A stretch of DNA of 56,765 nucleotides from Paludibacteraceae bacterium (GCA_016297215.1 JAEDGZ010000013.1:1-56765), one strand, 5' to 3'. Shown: positions 25,118 through 33,379, numbered from the stretch's first letter. Numbers and translations: made by a program. The notes: generated from the sequence alone by a model not told the origin.

Positions 25118-25204
25118 ACAATTAGGAATGAGGATTTATGAGCACCCATGCCCTGAAACTCTATTCCTAATTCCTCATTCCTAATTCCTCATTCCTAATT
25201 AAAC
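25118..25204. repeat. H-type palindromic spacer before DUF1846
   Basis: AATTAGGAATGAGGATTTAT faces TCCTAATTCCTCATTCCTAA across a short GAGCACCCATGCCCTGAAAC centre. The arm sequence differs from other H copies but the layout and centre are the same. Confidence 0.75.
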
Positions 25205-25206
25205 CC

Positions 25207-26664
25207 ATGGGTTTCGATAACGAGAAATACATCCGCATTCAGTCGGAGCATATCAAAGAGCGCATTGCGCAGTTCGGTAACAAACTATATCTTGAGTTGG
25301 GCGGTAAGTTGTTCGACGACTACCACGCCAGCCGTGTCTTGCCGGGCTTCCTGCCCGATAGCAAGTTGGCGATGCTCACCCAGTTGCGCGACACGCTGGA
25401 GATAGTGATTGTCATCTCTGCGCTCGACATAGAGAAGAACAAGGTTCGCCAAGACCTCGGCATCACCTACGATGAAGACGTGCTCCGCCTCCGCGACGAG
25501 TTCATGCAGCGCGGCTTCATGGTCTCATCGGTGGTCATCACCCACTACAACGGGCAGAAATCCGCCGACGCCTACCGCCAACGCTTGGAGCGACAGGGTA
25601 TCACCACTTACTACCACTATACCATCGAGGGCTACCCCCACAACGTGGAACTCATCGACTCCGAGGAAGGCTACGGCAAGAACGACTATGTGCAGACCAC
25701 GCGCCCGCTCGTGGTGGTAACCGCCCCTGGTCCGGGCAGCGGCAAGATGGCGGTCTGCCTCTCCCAACTCTACAACGAGCACGCCCGCGGACGCGAGGCA
25801 GGCTATGCGAAGTTCGAGACTTTCCCCGTCTGGAACCTGCCGCTCAAGCACCCCGTGAACATCGCCTACGAGGCGGCTACCGCTGACCTCAACGATGTGA
25901 ACATGATTGACCCCTTCCACCTCGAGGCGTATGGTAAGACCGCCATCAACTACAACCGCGACATCGAAATCTTCCCGGTGCTGGACGCACTCTTCACGGG
26001 TATCTACGGACACAACCCCTACAAGTCGCCCACGGACATGGGCGTGAACATGGTGGGCTTCTGTATCACGGACGATGCCGTCTGCTGCGAGGCAAGCAAG
26101 CAGGAGATTATCCGTCGCTACTACAACGCCCTCAACGACTTCGCGCAGGGCACGGGCAGCGAGCAGGAGGTGAACAAGATTGCGCTGCTCTTCAAGCAGG
26201 TGGGTATCAATAGCGCCTACCGTAAGGTTACCGTTGCCGCCAAAGAGCGCCGCGAGCAGTCGCTGGGCGTGGCTTCGTCGGCTATCGAACTGCACGATGG
26301 CACTATCATTACCGCGCAGGCGAGCGACCTGCTTGGCTCCAGCGCCGCGCTGCTGCTGAATGCCACCAAGCACCTCGCGGGCATTGACCACGATGTGAAA
26401 CTCATACCGCAGGAGATGCTCACGCCTATCCAGCACACCAAGATAGCCTACCTGCGTGGTCGGAACCCGCGCCTGCATACCGATGAGGTGCTTATCGCGC
26501 TCTCCGTCCTCAGCCTCCACGACGAGAACTGCCGCCGAACGCTCGAGGCTTTGCCCCAACTGAGCGGCTGTCAGGTGCACTCCACCGTCATGCTCTCGGA
26601 GGTGGACCGCAAAATCTTCCGCAAGTTAGGCATAGACCTCACCTGCGACCCCGTGAAAAAGTAA
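25207..26664 (+). CDS. DUF1846 domain-containing protein
   Basis: A 485-residue protein of the DUF1846 family, conserved in many bacteria and sometimes annotated as an ATP-dependent zinc protease-like or nucleotide-binding protein, though the function is not established. The glycine-rich VVVTAPGPGSGKMAVCLSQLY resembles a P-loop. Other conserved stretches are GFDNEKYIRIQSEHIKER at the N-terminus, NYNRDIEIFPVLDALF and SPTDMGVNMVGFCITDD. It is full length. It follows the purine cluster on the same strand, but the spacer repeats leave the operon question open. Confidence 0.9.
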   Translation: MGFDNEKYIRIQSEHIKERIAQFGNKLYLELGGKLFDDYHASRVLPGFLPDSKLAMLTQLRDTLEIVIVISALDIEKNKVRQDLGITYDEDVLRLRDEFMQRGFMVSSVVITHYNGQKSADAYRQRLERQGITTYYHYTIEGYPHNVELIDSEEGYGKNDYVQTTRPLVVVTAPGPGSGKMAVCLSQLYNEHARGREAGYAKFETFPVWNLPLKHPVNIAYEAATADLNDVNMIDPFHLEAYGKTAINYNRDIEIFPVLDALFTGIYGHNPYKSPTDMGVNMVGFCITDDAVCCEASKQEIIRRYYNALNDFAQGTGSEQEVNKIALLFKQVGINSAYRKVTVAAKERREQSLGVASSAIELHDGTIITAQASDLLGSSAALLLNATKHLAGIDHDVKLIPQEMLTPIQHTKIAYLRGRNPRLHTDEVLIALSVLSLHDENCRRTLEALPQLSGCQVHSTVMLSEVDRKIFRKLGIDLTCDPVKK

Positions 26665-26668
26665 ACTC

Positions 26669-26872
26669 ACTCCCCCGCCTCTCCTGAAAGGAGGGGAGGG
26701 GGGGAGGGGGTGGAAGGTACGCTCGGCATCCAGCCGCAAAATAACTCCCCCGCTTACGCTGAAAGACTGATATAGTATCGGATAACAAAGTGGTCGGACA
26801 GCCGCACTTGTCCCGACTTGTTTTCAGAGCATGGGCATGTTAATTGTTAATTATTAATTGTTAATTAAGATT
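26669..26872. repeat. D, J and H repeats between DUF1846 and the HAD gene
   Basis: D element 26669-26715, J unit (about 26724-26741, inverse of 11343-11360), and an H element (26836-26872, TTAATTGTTAATTATTAATT after the GAGCATGGGCAT centre) that runs into the HAD start codon. No other gene is seen in this ~200-base gap. Confidence 0.7.
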
Positions 26873-27472
26873 ATGGTTATCATCCTTGACCTCGGCGGCG
26901 TACTCATGCGCCACAATATGCCGGAATGTTTAGCACGTTTTGAGCGCCTGCTCGACAAAGAGCAGATGGCGCAAGTTCTTGGTCTGCAATCCAATGCGGA
27001 GGGCACGCTCGACAGCCTTGTGGACAGATACGAGAAAGGCGACATCTCCACCGATGAGTTTGTCGGCACTATCCTTGCGCACTCCCGCGAAGATGCCACC
27101 CGCGAGGAGGTGGTCGCTGCATGGAACAGCATGCACGGCGGTATCCCTGAGGACCGACTGCAACTGATTCGGCAGTGGGCAGATGCGGGGCACCATCTCT
27201 ATATGCTGAGCAACAACAACGACCTGCACTGGCACCATGTCTTCGCCCACTACGACCTCTCCATGTTCCGCCACTGCTATGCCTCCCACCTGCTCCACTT
27301 GGCGAAGCCCGACCCCCGTATCTACCAAACCGTTGACCAAGCCATCCGCAAGCAGGAGGGTAATCAACTGTTCTATTTCGTGGACGACCTCGAAGCCAAC
27401 TGCCTCCCCGCCGAACAACTCGGCTGGCGAACCTTCGCCTCCCTCGACGAACTGGTTCCGATAATTAGATAA
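26873..27472 (+). CDS. HAD-superfamily hydrolase (YihX-like sugar phosphatase type)
   Basis: A 199-residue haloacid-dehalogenase-like phosphatase. I start it at ATG 26873 (MVIILDLGGVLMRHN) because motif I must be near the N-terminus; an upstream TTG gives only five extra residues from repeat DNA. Motif I is LDLGGVL, with the second Asp replaced by Gly as in the epoxide-hydrolase/YihX subgroup; motif II is LSNNNDLHW; motif III and IV are AKPDPRIYQ and FVDDLEANC. The helical cap region lies at about residues 15-90. This subgroup includes glucose-1-phosphate and other sugar phosphatases; the substrate here is unknown. A hairpin follows the gene. Confidence 0.88.
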   Translation: MVIILDLGGVLMRHNMPECLARFERLLDKEQMAQVLGLQSNAEGTLDSLVDRYEKGDISTDEFVGTILAHSREDATREEVVAAWNSMHGGIPEDRLQLIRQWADAGHHLYMLSNNNDLHWHHVFAHYDLSMFRHCYASHLLHLAKPDPRIYQTVDQAIRKQEGNQLFYFVDDLEANCLPAEQLGWRTFASLDELVPIIR

Positions 27473-27493
27473 CTATTTTATTTGCATAACAAA

Positions 27494-27529
27494 AAAATAC
27501 CTCCGCATCTATCGGATGTGGAGGTATTT
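27494..27529. terminator. Bidirectional terminator between the HAD gene and queE
   Basis: AAATACCTCCGCATC, loop TATC, GGATGTGGAGGTATTT, with A-rich and T-rich flanks. It separates convergent genes and overlaps the last codons of queE. Confidence 0.88.
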
Positions 27530-28120
27530 GTGTGTTTGTAGTGAGAGTCGCCAGTGGGGATGGCTGAGGATATAATCAGTCACCTGTTCGGTGTTTTGGC
27601 AGGAGCAGGGCTGTAAGAAGAGATGGTCTGCTTGGATATGTTGCAGCCATTGCTCAGGGTCAGTGCCCTCCGTGAGTACCACTTTCAGTTCGTCTGCGCG
27701 GTTGAGCGCGAGGCGTGTGCCCTGCTTCGGGGAACAGGTAACCCAGTCGATACTGTCAGGGAGCGCGTGGGTGCCGTTTGTCTCGATGCAGACATATATG
27801 CCCGTGGCGTGCAATGCCGTCAGAAGGGGGGCATCCACTTGCAATGCCGGTTCCCCGCCCGTGAGGACGATGAGCGGTTTACTCCTCCTTTGTGGCGTAC
27901 TTTTCTGCACCATGCTCCCCCCATCCGCTGAGGCAGACGCAGAGAGGGTCTGCACCGCTGCCGCTATATCTTCTGCACTCATCTCCTTGTAATCCGCAAA
28001 ATCGGTGTCGCAGAAAGAACAGCGCAGGTTGCAGCCGCTGAAGCGCACAAAGACCGCCGGTGTCCCAGTGTGGTATCCCTCGCCTTGCAAAGAATAGAAT
28101 ATCTCGTTAATTCGATACAT
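27509..28120 (-). CDS. queE: 7-carboxy-7-deazaguanine synthase
   Basis: A 203-residue radical SAM enzyme that converts 6-carboxytetrahydropterin to 7-carboxy-7-deazaguanine, third in the preQ0/queuosine route. It carries FYSLQGEGYHTGTPAVFVR and the cluster motif CNLRCSFCD (CxxxCxxC), then LTGGEPALQ, ETNG and HKYLHIR at the end. Between the cluster region and LTGGEP there is an unusual ~20-residue Ser/Lys-rich stretch (about 60-80, TLSASASADGGSMVQKSTPQ) that I do not expect from relatives; it is not clearly one of the repeats described here. Its last codons form part of the terminator stem. Confidence 0.95.
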   Translation of the reverse strand: MYRINEIFYSLQGEGYHTGTPAVFVRFSGCNLRCSFCDTDFADYKEMSAEDIAAAVQTLSASASADGGSMVQKSTPQRRSKPLIVLTGGEPALQVDAPLLTALHATGIYVCIETNGTHALPDSIDWVTCSPKQGTRLALNRADELKVVLTEGTDPEQWLQHIQADHLFLQPCSCQNTEQVTDYILSHPHWRLSLQTHKYLHIR

Positions 28121-28142
28121 AATAGACCGCTCGTTATGCTCG

Positions 28143-28258
28143 CTGAAAGATGAAAGATCGCTACGCTAAAAGATAAAAGACTGATTACCTTCGTCTATGA
28201 GTTTCAGAGTCAAAACTATTTAGTCTTTAATCCTGTTTCCTTCATCCTTCATCCTTCT
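28143..28258. repeat. F-family palindrome between queE and queD
   Basis: Left arm AAGATAAAAGACTGATTA, centre CGTCTATGAGTTTCAGAGTC, right arm CTATTTAGTCTTTAATCC and then CTTCATCCTTCATCCTTC. It is a long imperfect hairpin of about 110 bases and the best preserved full F element here. It ends in the queD 3' codons. Confidence 0.8.
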
Positions 28259-28580
28259 CATATATCGCCACATTGCCTTCGGACTCTTGGACGGACACTT
28301 TGTAGCAGTTCTCTACATGGTCGCATATCCAGCGCGCGATGTTCTCCGCCGAGGGATTGACCTCCAGCACCTCGTTGATATACTTGTGGTCGAAAGTGTT
28401 CTTGACAATCCGCTTGATATGGGTGAAGTCGGTTACCATGCCGTCTTGGTTCAGCGTCTCTGCCTTGCAGAAGACGGTGATGACCCAGTTGTGCCCGTGC
28501 AGGGCTTCACACTTGCTTTCGTAACTTAGGTTGAGATTATGTGCTGCCGATATGGTCAGCGTCTTTTGTATGTAATACAT
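28242..28580 (-). CDS. queD: 6-carboxy-5,6,7,8-tetrahydropterin synthase
   Basis: A 112-residue member of the 6-pyruvoyl-tetrahydropterin synthase family, acting on dihydroneopterin triphosphate in preQ0 synthesis. The zinc-binding His residues are in SAAHNL and LHGHNW, with the catalytic Cys in SKCEALHGHN. SAENIARWI and QESEGNVAIYE provide the remaining conserved residues. The length is typical. It lies between queC and queE on the same strand; the gaps on both sides are filled by repeats. Confidence 0.96.
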   Translation of the reverse strand: MYYIQKTLTISAAHNLNLSYESKCEALHGHNWVITVFCKAETLNQDGMVTDFTHIKRIVKNTFDHKYINEVLEVNPSAENIARWICDHVENCYKVSVQESEGNVAIYEKDEG

Positions 28581-28609
28581 AGTGGTTGGGGATTTTTTTT
28601 AGAAGTCCT

Positions 28610-28672
28610 AGAAGTTCTAGTTTTTCTAGTTTTTCAGAGCATACACCTCTTAATTCTTAATTCTCATACACC
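28610..28672. repeat. H-family element between queD and queC
   Basis: GAAGTTCTAGTTTTTCTAG runs into TTTTTCAGAGCATACACCTC and TTAATTCTTAATTCTCAT, which overlaps the final codons of queC. Confidence 0.65.
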
Positions 28673-29310
28673 GTCTTGTCCTCCACCCCTGCTTCGCGGA
28701 GGGCTTCTATGCGCTCGGTGCAGGTACCGCACTTGCCGCAGTGGTGCTCGCCGCCTTTGTAGCAACTCCATGTCTCGCTGTAGTCGATGCCGAGTGCTTT
28801 GCCGCGGCGGGCGATGTCGGCTTTGGTAAGGTTGGTGTAAGGAGTAAAGAGCCGCACACCGTTGTAGGTGCCTGCTTGCACGGCGTTGTCCATTGCCAGC
28901 ACGAACGAGGGACGGCAGTCGGGGTAGATAGCATGGTCGCCCGCATGGTTCGCCATCATAATCTGCTGCAAACCGTTGTCTTCCGCCAAACCTGCTGCCA
29001 CCGCCAGCATGATACCGTTGCGGAAAGGCACCACCGTGGAGCGCATGTTCTCATCGTCGTAGTTGCCTTCGGGCACAGCATCCGCACCCGAGAGAAGAGA
29101 ACTGTGGAAGTATTGGTGAATGAAGTCCAGCGGAATAATTAGGTGCTTAATCCCCAAACGCTCGCAATGGAGTGCGGCAAAGGCTAATTCGCGTTGGTTG
29201 TGGTTGCTGCCGTAGTCGAAACTAACTGCCAGAGCAATACGCGACTGATATTCATAGAGTAGGGTGGTGCTATCCAGCCCCCCCGAGAGAACGATAATGG
29301 AATCTTTCAT
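28657..29310 (-). CDS. queC: 7-cyano-7-deazaguanine synthase
   Basis: A 217-residue ATP-dependent enzyme that turns 7-carboxy-7-deazaguanine into preQ0. The PP-loop pyrophosphatase motif VLSGGLDSTT is at residues 7-16; FDYGSNHNQRE and VPFRNGIML follow. The zinc site is formed by Cys residues in ETWSCYKGGEHHCGKCGTC. The start codon overlaps the stop of queF by four bases (ATGA), so the two are translationally coupled. The C-terminal codons run into an H-type repeat. Confidence 0.97.
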   Translation of the reverse strand: MKDSIIVLSGGLDSTTLLYEYQSRIALAVSFDYGSNHNQRELAFAALHCERLGIKHLIIPLDFIHQYFHSSLLSGADAVPEGNYDDENMRSTVVPFRNGIMLAVAAGLAEDNGLQQIMMANHAGDHAIYPDCRPSFVLAMDNAVQAGTYNGVRLFTPYTNLTKADIARRGKALGIDYSETWSCYKGGEHHCGKCGTCTERIEALREAGVEDKTVYEN

Positions 29311-29786
29311 AATTTGTGATTCAAATTCTCAAATTGTTTCAGTAGTCGTTGCTGCTTCATACCCTCATGCTCCGCGTCGGCATAGTTGGCGAAGGGGTAG
29401 ATACTGATACCGCCGCGGGGTGTGAAAATCCCCGTTACCTCAAGGTATTTCGGGTCCATCAACTTCACCAAGTCTTTCATGATGATGTTGACGCAGTCTT
29501 CGTGGAAGTCGCCGTGGTTGCGGAAAGAGAAGAGATAGAGCTTGAGCGACTTCGACTCCACCATCTTCTCCCGTGGGATATACGAGATGTAAATTGTGGC
29601 GAAGTCGGGTTGCCCCGTCTTGGGACACAACGAAGTGAACTCCGGACAGTGGAAGGTAACCAAATACTCATTGTCTGGATGTTTGTTTACGAAAGTCTCA
29701 AGCACTTCGGGAGCGTAGTCGGTAGGATACGCGGTGTGGCTGTTCCCCAATAGGGATACGCCACTGAGTTCTGAATCAGTACGCAT
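29307..29786 (-). CDS. queF: NADPH-dependent 7-cyano-7-deazaguanine reductase
   Basis: A 159-residue QueF of the short unimodular (YkvM-like) type, which reduces the nitrile preQ0 to preQ1, the form inserted in tRNA. The catalytic Cys sits in EFTSLCPKTGQPD and the Asp in the same segment; the QueF signature ESKSLKLYLFSFRNHGDFHE binds substrate and NADPH. It is the first gene of the queF-queC-queD-queE set, so this organism can make preQ1 from GTP-derived pterin. A promoter lies at 29840-29871; the ~45-base leader is too short and does not match a preQ1 riboswitch. Confidence 0.97.
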   Translation of the reverse strand: MRTDSELSGVSLLGNSHTAYPTDYAPEVLETFVNKHPDNEYLVTFHCPEFTSLCPKTGQPDFATIYISYIPREKMVESKSLKLYLFSFRNHGDFHEDCVNIIMKDLVKLMDPKYLEVTGIFTPRGGISIYPFANYADAEHEGMKQQRLLKQFENLNHKL

Positions 29787-29839
29787 TGTTTTCAGTGTTA
29801 AGAGCGGGGGAAAAACAATAGCCCCGTTGAATAATGGCG

Positions 29840-29871
29840 CAAAGGTACTACATTTTTTTTACCTGAGCAAA
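29840..29871 (-). promoter_or_regulatory. que operon promoter
   Basis: Minus strand TTTG, 20 bases, TACCTTTG. The leader between it and queF can form a small stem (CGGGG / CCCCG). Confidence 0.78.
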
Positions 29872-29910
29872 TTTTTAGGGATTTTTGTATGTTTTCTATA
29901 TGTCAGTTGC

Positions 29911-31161
29911 TTATAATAGCGGCAGGGCTTTCTCCATTTGGTTGCTGCGGGAACCTTTCAGAAGAATGGTAGCTCCGCTAATCGGATGTTCTTGCAGGTA
30001 GGTACACAAGGCATCTACATCAGGAAATACCGGATACGGTGAGGTGGTGGCAGCATACTCTTCGCCCACAAGCAATACCGTGGGGGCTTTGCGCTCTGCC
30101 AGCATGTTCACGATGTTCTGATGCTCCAAGTGGCTATACTCGCCCAACTCGCGCATCGCGCCAAGGATATATGTATCGCCTGTGAAGGCGTTGATAGCCG
30201 CCTGCATGGAGGTAGGGTTGGCGTTGTAGGCGTCCACGGTGATGGTATTACCGCGGCTGCTGTGCACTAACTGCGAACGGTTGTTGGTGGGGACATAAGC
30301 ACGAATAGCGTCCAATGCCGCCTCGTCTGAGATACCGAAGAAAGCCCCCACGCAGCGAGCCGCCGATACGTTCTCTGCATTGTAGTTGCCCACCAAATGC
30401 GTACCCTCGGGCATGGTGCCGGTGTGGTAGGGGATGAGCGAAACCTCCTTTTCCTCTGCGGCAGCACGGAGCATGTCAGCGAGGTATGGGTTGTCAACGT
30501 TTTGGAAGATAGTGCCGCCGTGGGCAACGAGGTAGTCGTATAGTTCGCGTTTGGTCTGCTGCACGCCCTCAAAGGAGCCGAAGCCTTGCAGGTGCGCCCT
30601 GCCAACGTTGGTGATAAGCCCATAGTCAGGCTCTGCCACCTCCACCAACTCCCGTATATCGCCCGGGTGCGACGCACCCATCTCCACGATGCCCAACTCA
30701 TGGTCGCGCGTGAGTTGCAGAAGCGTGAGCGGCACGCCGATGCTGTTGTTCAGGTTGCCCTGCGTGTAGTGGATACGGTACTTGGTGCGCAACACCGCGG
30801 CGGTCAGTTCCTTCGTTGTCGTCTTGCCGTTGGTGCCGGTGATACCGATGATAGGCAATCCCAACTCCCGCCGCCAAGCGCGTGCCAACTGCTGCAAACC
30901 GACTATGCCGCCGCGCCCGCTTGTTTCTGCGTCCAGTAACACGGCGTGGTCTTTCCCGAAACGCGCACATAGGTCACGATAGACCGCTTCGTTGGATACG
31001 ATAGCCATGCTCGCGCCTTGCTCTAAGGCTTGGGCAGCAAACTGGTTGGCATCGAAGCGCTCGCCCTTAAGCGCAAAGAACACGCAACCCGTAGGCAGGT
31101 TGCGTGTGTCCGTACTCACACAAAGCGAGTGCTTATTTCTTATTAGGAAGTTCCAATCCAT
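29911..31161 (-). CDS. murF: UDP-N-acetylmuramoyl-tripeptide--D-alanyl-D-alanine ligase
   Basis: A 416-residue MurF, which adds D-Ala-D-Ala to the UDP-MurNAc tripeptide in the cytoplasm, the last soluble step of peptidoglycan precursor synthesis. Three domains are visible: the substrate-binding N-terminus (STDTRNLPTGCVFFALKG), the central ATPase with IIGITGTNGKTTTKEL and EMGASHPGDI, and the C-terminal ligase domain with NRSQLVHSSRGNTITVDAYNANPTS. It is complete, unlike the MurF-like part of the fusion at 54256-56160. Its first codons overlap the end of the MFS gene upstream by 29 bases, indicating cotranscription. Confidence 0.96.
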   Translation of the reverse strand: MDWNFLIRNKHSLCVSTDTRNLPTGCVFFALKGERFDANQFAAQALEQGASMAIVSNEAVYRDLCARFGKDHAVLLDAETSGRGGIVGLQQLARAWRRELGLPIIGITGTNGKTTTKELTAAVLRTKYRIHYTQGNLNNSIGVPLTLLQLTRDHELGIVEMGASHPGDIRELVEVAEPDYGLITNVGRAHLQGFGSFEGVQQTKRELYDYLVAHGGTIFQNVDNPYLADMLRAAAEEKEVSLIPYHTGTMPEGTHLVGNYNAENVSAARCVGAFFGISDEAALDAIRAYVPTNNRSQLVHSSRGNTITVDAYNANPTSMQAAINAFTGDTYILGAMRELGEYSHLEHQNIVNMLAERKAPTVLLVGEEYAATTSPYPVFPDVDALCTYLQEHPISGATILLKGSRSNQMEKALPLL

Positions 31162-32515
31162 AGCCTTTCTTCTTGTCTTCTATTTTCAAAGCAACGGAGA
31201 AGATAAATGCGAGCACGCCAAACGAAGCGAACACTATCATCGGCACGAGATAACCACCCGTAGCCACACGCAGTTTGCCAATCAACAGCGGCACAAGGCA
31301 GAGTCCGATATTCTGCACCCAGAAGATGAGGCAGTAAGCCGAACCAAGCACTTTCTCATCAATGATTTTCGGTACGCTGGGCCACATAGATGCCGGCACG
31401 AGCGAGAAACTAACGCCCAAGACGAGGATGGTGATGAGCGCAAGGGTCTTGCTCGGGTAGAGCGGCAACACAAACGCAAACACGCTGTGGCAGATAATCA
31501 TGATGATAGCGCCGAGCATCATCATCGTTGCCCCTTTGCCTTTGTTATCGATGAACGAGCCGAGGAACGGCGTGAGAATCATCGCCAAGATGGGGAACCA
31601 CTTGAACAGACCTGCCGCCTCAGCATTGGTCATGCCGGGAATGGTCTCTTCGAGGAAGTTGGTCGCGAAACGCTGGAAGGGGAAGATAGCGCTGTAGTAA
31701 AGCACACAAAGCAGCGCGATAATCCAAAACATCTTGGACTTGAATATCTGTCCGAGGTCGGAGAAGTGGAACTCATCTTCGGGGTCTTTCTCCGCAGTTG
31801 CCTCGCCGATTGCCACCAGTTGTTTGTCGAACTTGGTGTCCATAATGGTGAATACAAAGAAGTTCAGCAAGCCGATGACGAGCAACAGCGCCGAGAACAA
31901 GAACGGAGCCACCACCGAGTTCATGCCGTTCACGGCAAAACGCTCGGAGATAAGCGGTGAGAAGAACATTGCAGCGAAGACGCCGATACGCGCAATAGAC
32001 ATCTCCAAGCCCATTGCCAGCGCCATCTCTTTGCCCTTGAACCACTTAGCAAGAATCTTGCTGACAGTGGTACCCGCCATCTCGCAGCCGCAGCCGAATA
32101 TCATAAAGCCAAACATCGCCATCTTTGCCGAGCCGGGCATAGAGGTCCACCATGAGTTGAGCCACCCTATCTCGTTTGCTCCGAACCAATCGGAGATACC
32201 CACGTACTTGATAGCGGCACCGAGCACCATCAGCGAGGCGGAGAGCATACCGGTGAAACGCACACCCATCTTGTCGAGGATGACACCGGCAATAATCAGA
32301 AATCCGAACACATTGAGCAGATACTCGCCCGCAGCATACGTGCCAAACACACCCTGATCCCAGCCGAGGTGGGGAGTCTGCTCCAGCAGAGATGCCAACG
32401 GCGAGAGGATGTCAACAAACATGTAAGCAAAAAACATCATCGATGCTACCAGCACCAGCACTGTCCAACGCGCCACTGCCGAGTCGCGCAACGTAGTTTG
32501 CAATTTTTCTACCAT
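31133..32515 (-). CDS. MFS transporter (MFSD1-like)
   Basis: A 460-residue membrane protein with about 12 hydrophobic segments. The region SMWPSVPKIIDEKVLGSAYC and VQNIGLCLVPLLIGKL resembles the MFSD1 branch of the major facilitator superfamily; an animal member was reported as a lysosomal dipeptide transporter. The short loop DKMGVRFTG after TM2 is the MFS A-motif position. The gene overlaps murF and lies in the envelope gene block, so transport of a dipeptide or wall-recycling product is an attractive guess, but the substrate cannot be read from sequence. Confidence 0.82.
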   Translation of the reverse strand: MVEKLQTTLRDSAVARWTVLVLVASMMFFAYMFVDILSPLASLLEQTPHLGWDQGVFGTYAAGEYLLNVFGFLIIAGVILDKMGVRFTGMLSASLMVLGAAIKYVGISDWFGANEIGWLNSWWTSMPGSAKMAMFGFMIFGCGCEMAGTTVSKILAKWFKGKEMALAMGLEMSIARIGVFAAMFFSPLISERFAVNGMNSVVAPFLFSALLLVIGLLNFFVFTIMDTKFDKQLVAIGEATAEKDPEDEFHFSDLGQIFKSKMFWIIALLCVLYYSAIFPFQRFATNFLEETIPGMTNAEAAGLFKWFPILAMILTPFLGSFIDNKGKGATMMMLGAIIMIICHSVFAFVLPLYPSKTLALITILVLGVSFSLVPASMWPSVPKIIDEKVLGSAYCLIFWVQNIGLCLVPLLIGKLRVATGGYLVPMIVFASFGVLAFIFSVALKIEDKKKGYGLELPNKK

Positions 32516-32517
32516 TT

Positions 32518-32622
32518 TTCTAAAGGATTAAGGAACAAAGAACAAGGGGCAAAGACAAAATAGTCTTGTATAGTGAAATGTAATCAGTCTTGGTTCTTGG
32601 CTCTTTGTTCTTGGTTCTTGAT
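32518..32622. repeat. Variant F-type palindrome (AAGAAC units) upstream of the MFS gene
   Basis: Left arm with GGAACAAAGAACAAGGGGC, right arm AATCAGTCTTGGTTCTTGGC and TTTGTTCTTGGTTCTTG. The layout matches the F palindromes, but the arms are built from a different short unit. A related piece lies inside the ABC ATPase gene at 53783-53808. Confidence 0.7.
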
Positions 32623-32624
32623 TA

Positions 32625-32744
32625 TTATAATGCTTCGTCTTTCATAGGGTTAGGGCGCGGAACAAACTTGTTCTTCCGCTTCAGCCATGCGGCTTTCTTT
32701 TTCTCATACTCCGCATAGTGGCTCTCCAAATACCCGTCTGCCAT
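32625..32744 (-). CDS. Small 39-residue conserved-looking protein
   Basis: An uninterrupted small frame starting MADGYLESHYAEYEKKKAAW and ending RPNPMKDEAL, with two stops in a row at the end. It is rich in charged residues, has no membrane segment, and keeps the codon use of neighbouring genes, while both flanks are non-coding palindromes. That contrast, plus its position between skp and the MFS gene on the operon strand, makes it a likely real gene. I do not recognise the family. Confidence 0.7.
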   Translation of the reverse strand: MADGYLESHYAEYEKKKAAWLKRKNKFVPRPNPMKDEAL

Positions 32745-32748
32745 GATT

Positions 32749-32855
32749 GGATAAAGGATGAAGGATAAAAGATAAAGGACTTATTACACTCGTCTCTGAA
32801 CACTCATAGTCAAAAGTAATTCAGTCTTTCAGCGAACGCAGTGAGCGGTCTTTTA
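32749..32855. repeat. F-family palindrome between skp and the small protein gene
   Basis: GGATAAAGGATGAAGGATAA and TCGTCTCTGAACACTCATAG centre, then an interrupted right arm AGTAATTCAGTCTTTCAGCG and GGTCTTTTATCTTA. It runs to the stop codon of skp. Confidence 0.75.
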
Positions 32856-32857
32856 TC

Positions 32858-33349
32858 TTACTTGATTCCCAACTCTTTCTTCACGGAGGGCATAGCGTCC
32901 AAGGCGGTCTCGGAGATATAGACCATCACCGCAGAGTCGAAGATATAAGTGTAGCCCTCTTTCTGCCCTACTGCCTGAATGGCTTTCGACATCTTCTCAT
33001 GCACAGGAGCCAGCAACTCTTGTTGCTTCTTCTGAATATCTTGCTCTGCCGTCTGATAGAAGAGTTGGATACGCTGCTGCATCTCTTGCAACTCTTGCTG
33101 ACGAATCTGCTTGATAGCTTCCGCCAGAGTAGCCTCTTGTGCCTGATAGTCTTGTACTTTCTTTTGGAACTCCTCCTGCATCATCGCCAACTGGCTCTCA
33201 TACTGCGATTGGATGGTATCCATCTGCGCACGTACTACGTTCACTTCCGGCATCTGTGCAAAAAGTTCCTGTGTGTTCACATGACCAAACTTCTGTGCGC
33301 TTACTGCCATCGGCAACACCAGCGCTAATGCTAAAATAATCTTTTTCAT
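32858..33349 (-). CDS. OmpH/Skp-family periplasmic chaperone, copy 1
   Basis: A 163-residue Skp/OmpH-like protein. It has a signal peptide (MKKIILALALVLPMAVSA) followed by FGHVNTQELFAQMPE, the family's beta strand, then a long Gln-rich coiled coil (about residues 35-120) forming the tentacle, and the closing YTYIFDSAVMVYIS strand. Skp trimers hold unfolded outer-membrane proteins in the periplasm. It lies 73 bases after a second skp and downstream of bamA, the standard Bacteroidetes order. Confidence 0.93.
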   Translation of the reverse strand: MKKIILALALVLPMAVSAQKFGHVNTQELFAQMPEVNVVRAQMDTIQSQYESQLAMMQEEFQKKVQDYQAQEATLAEAIKQIRQQELQEMQQRIQLFYQTAEQDIQKKQQELLAPVHEKMSKAIQAVGQKEGYTYIFDSAVMVYISETALDAMPSVKKELGIK

Positions 33350-33379
33350 ATGTTTTTAGTTATAATTTACAATGTTTAG

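Noticed and set aside
27700..28000. Ser/Lys-rich stretch in queE as another palindromic-repeat insert
   Set aside because: I could not match its DNA convincingly to families A, B, C, D, F, G or H; only a short CTCCTTTGTGG resemblance exists.
29787..29839. preQ1 riboswitch in the queF leader
   Set aside because: The leader is only ~45 bases, and I found neither the GGTTC/CTA pattern nor the A-rich tail of a preQ1-I aptamer; only a small GC stem is present.
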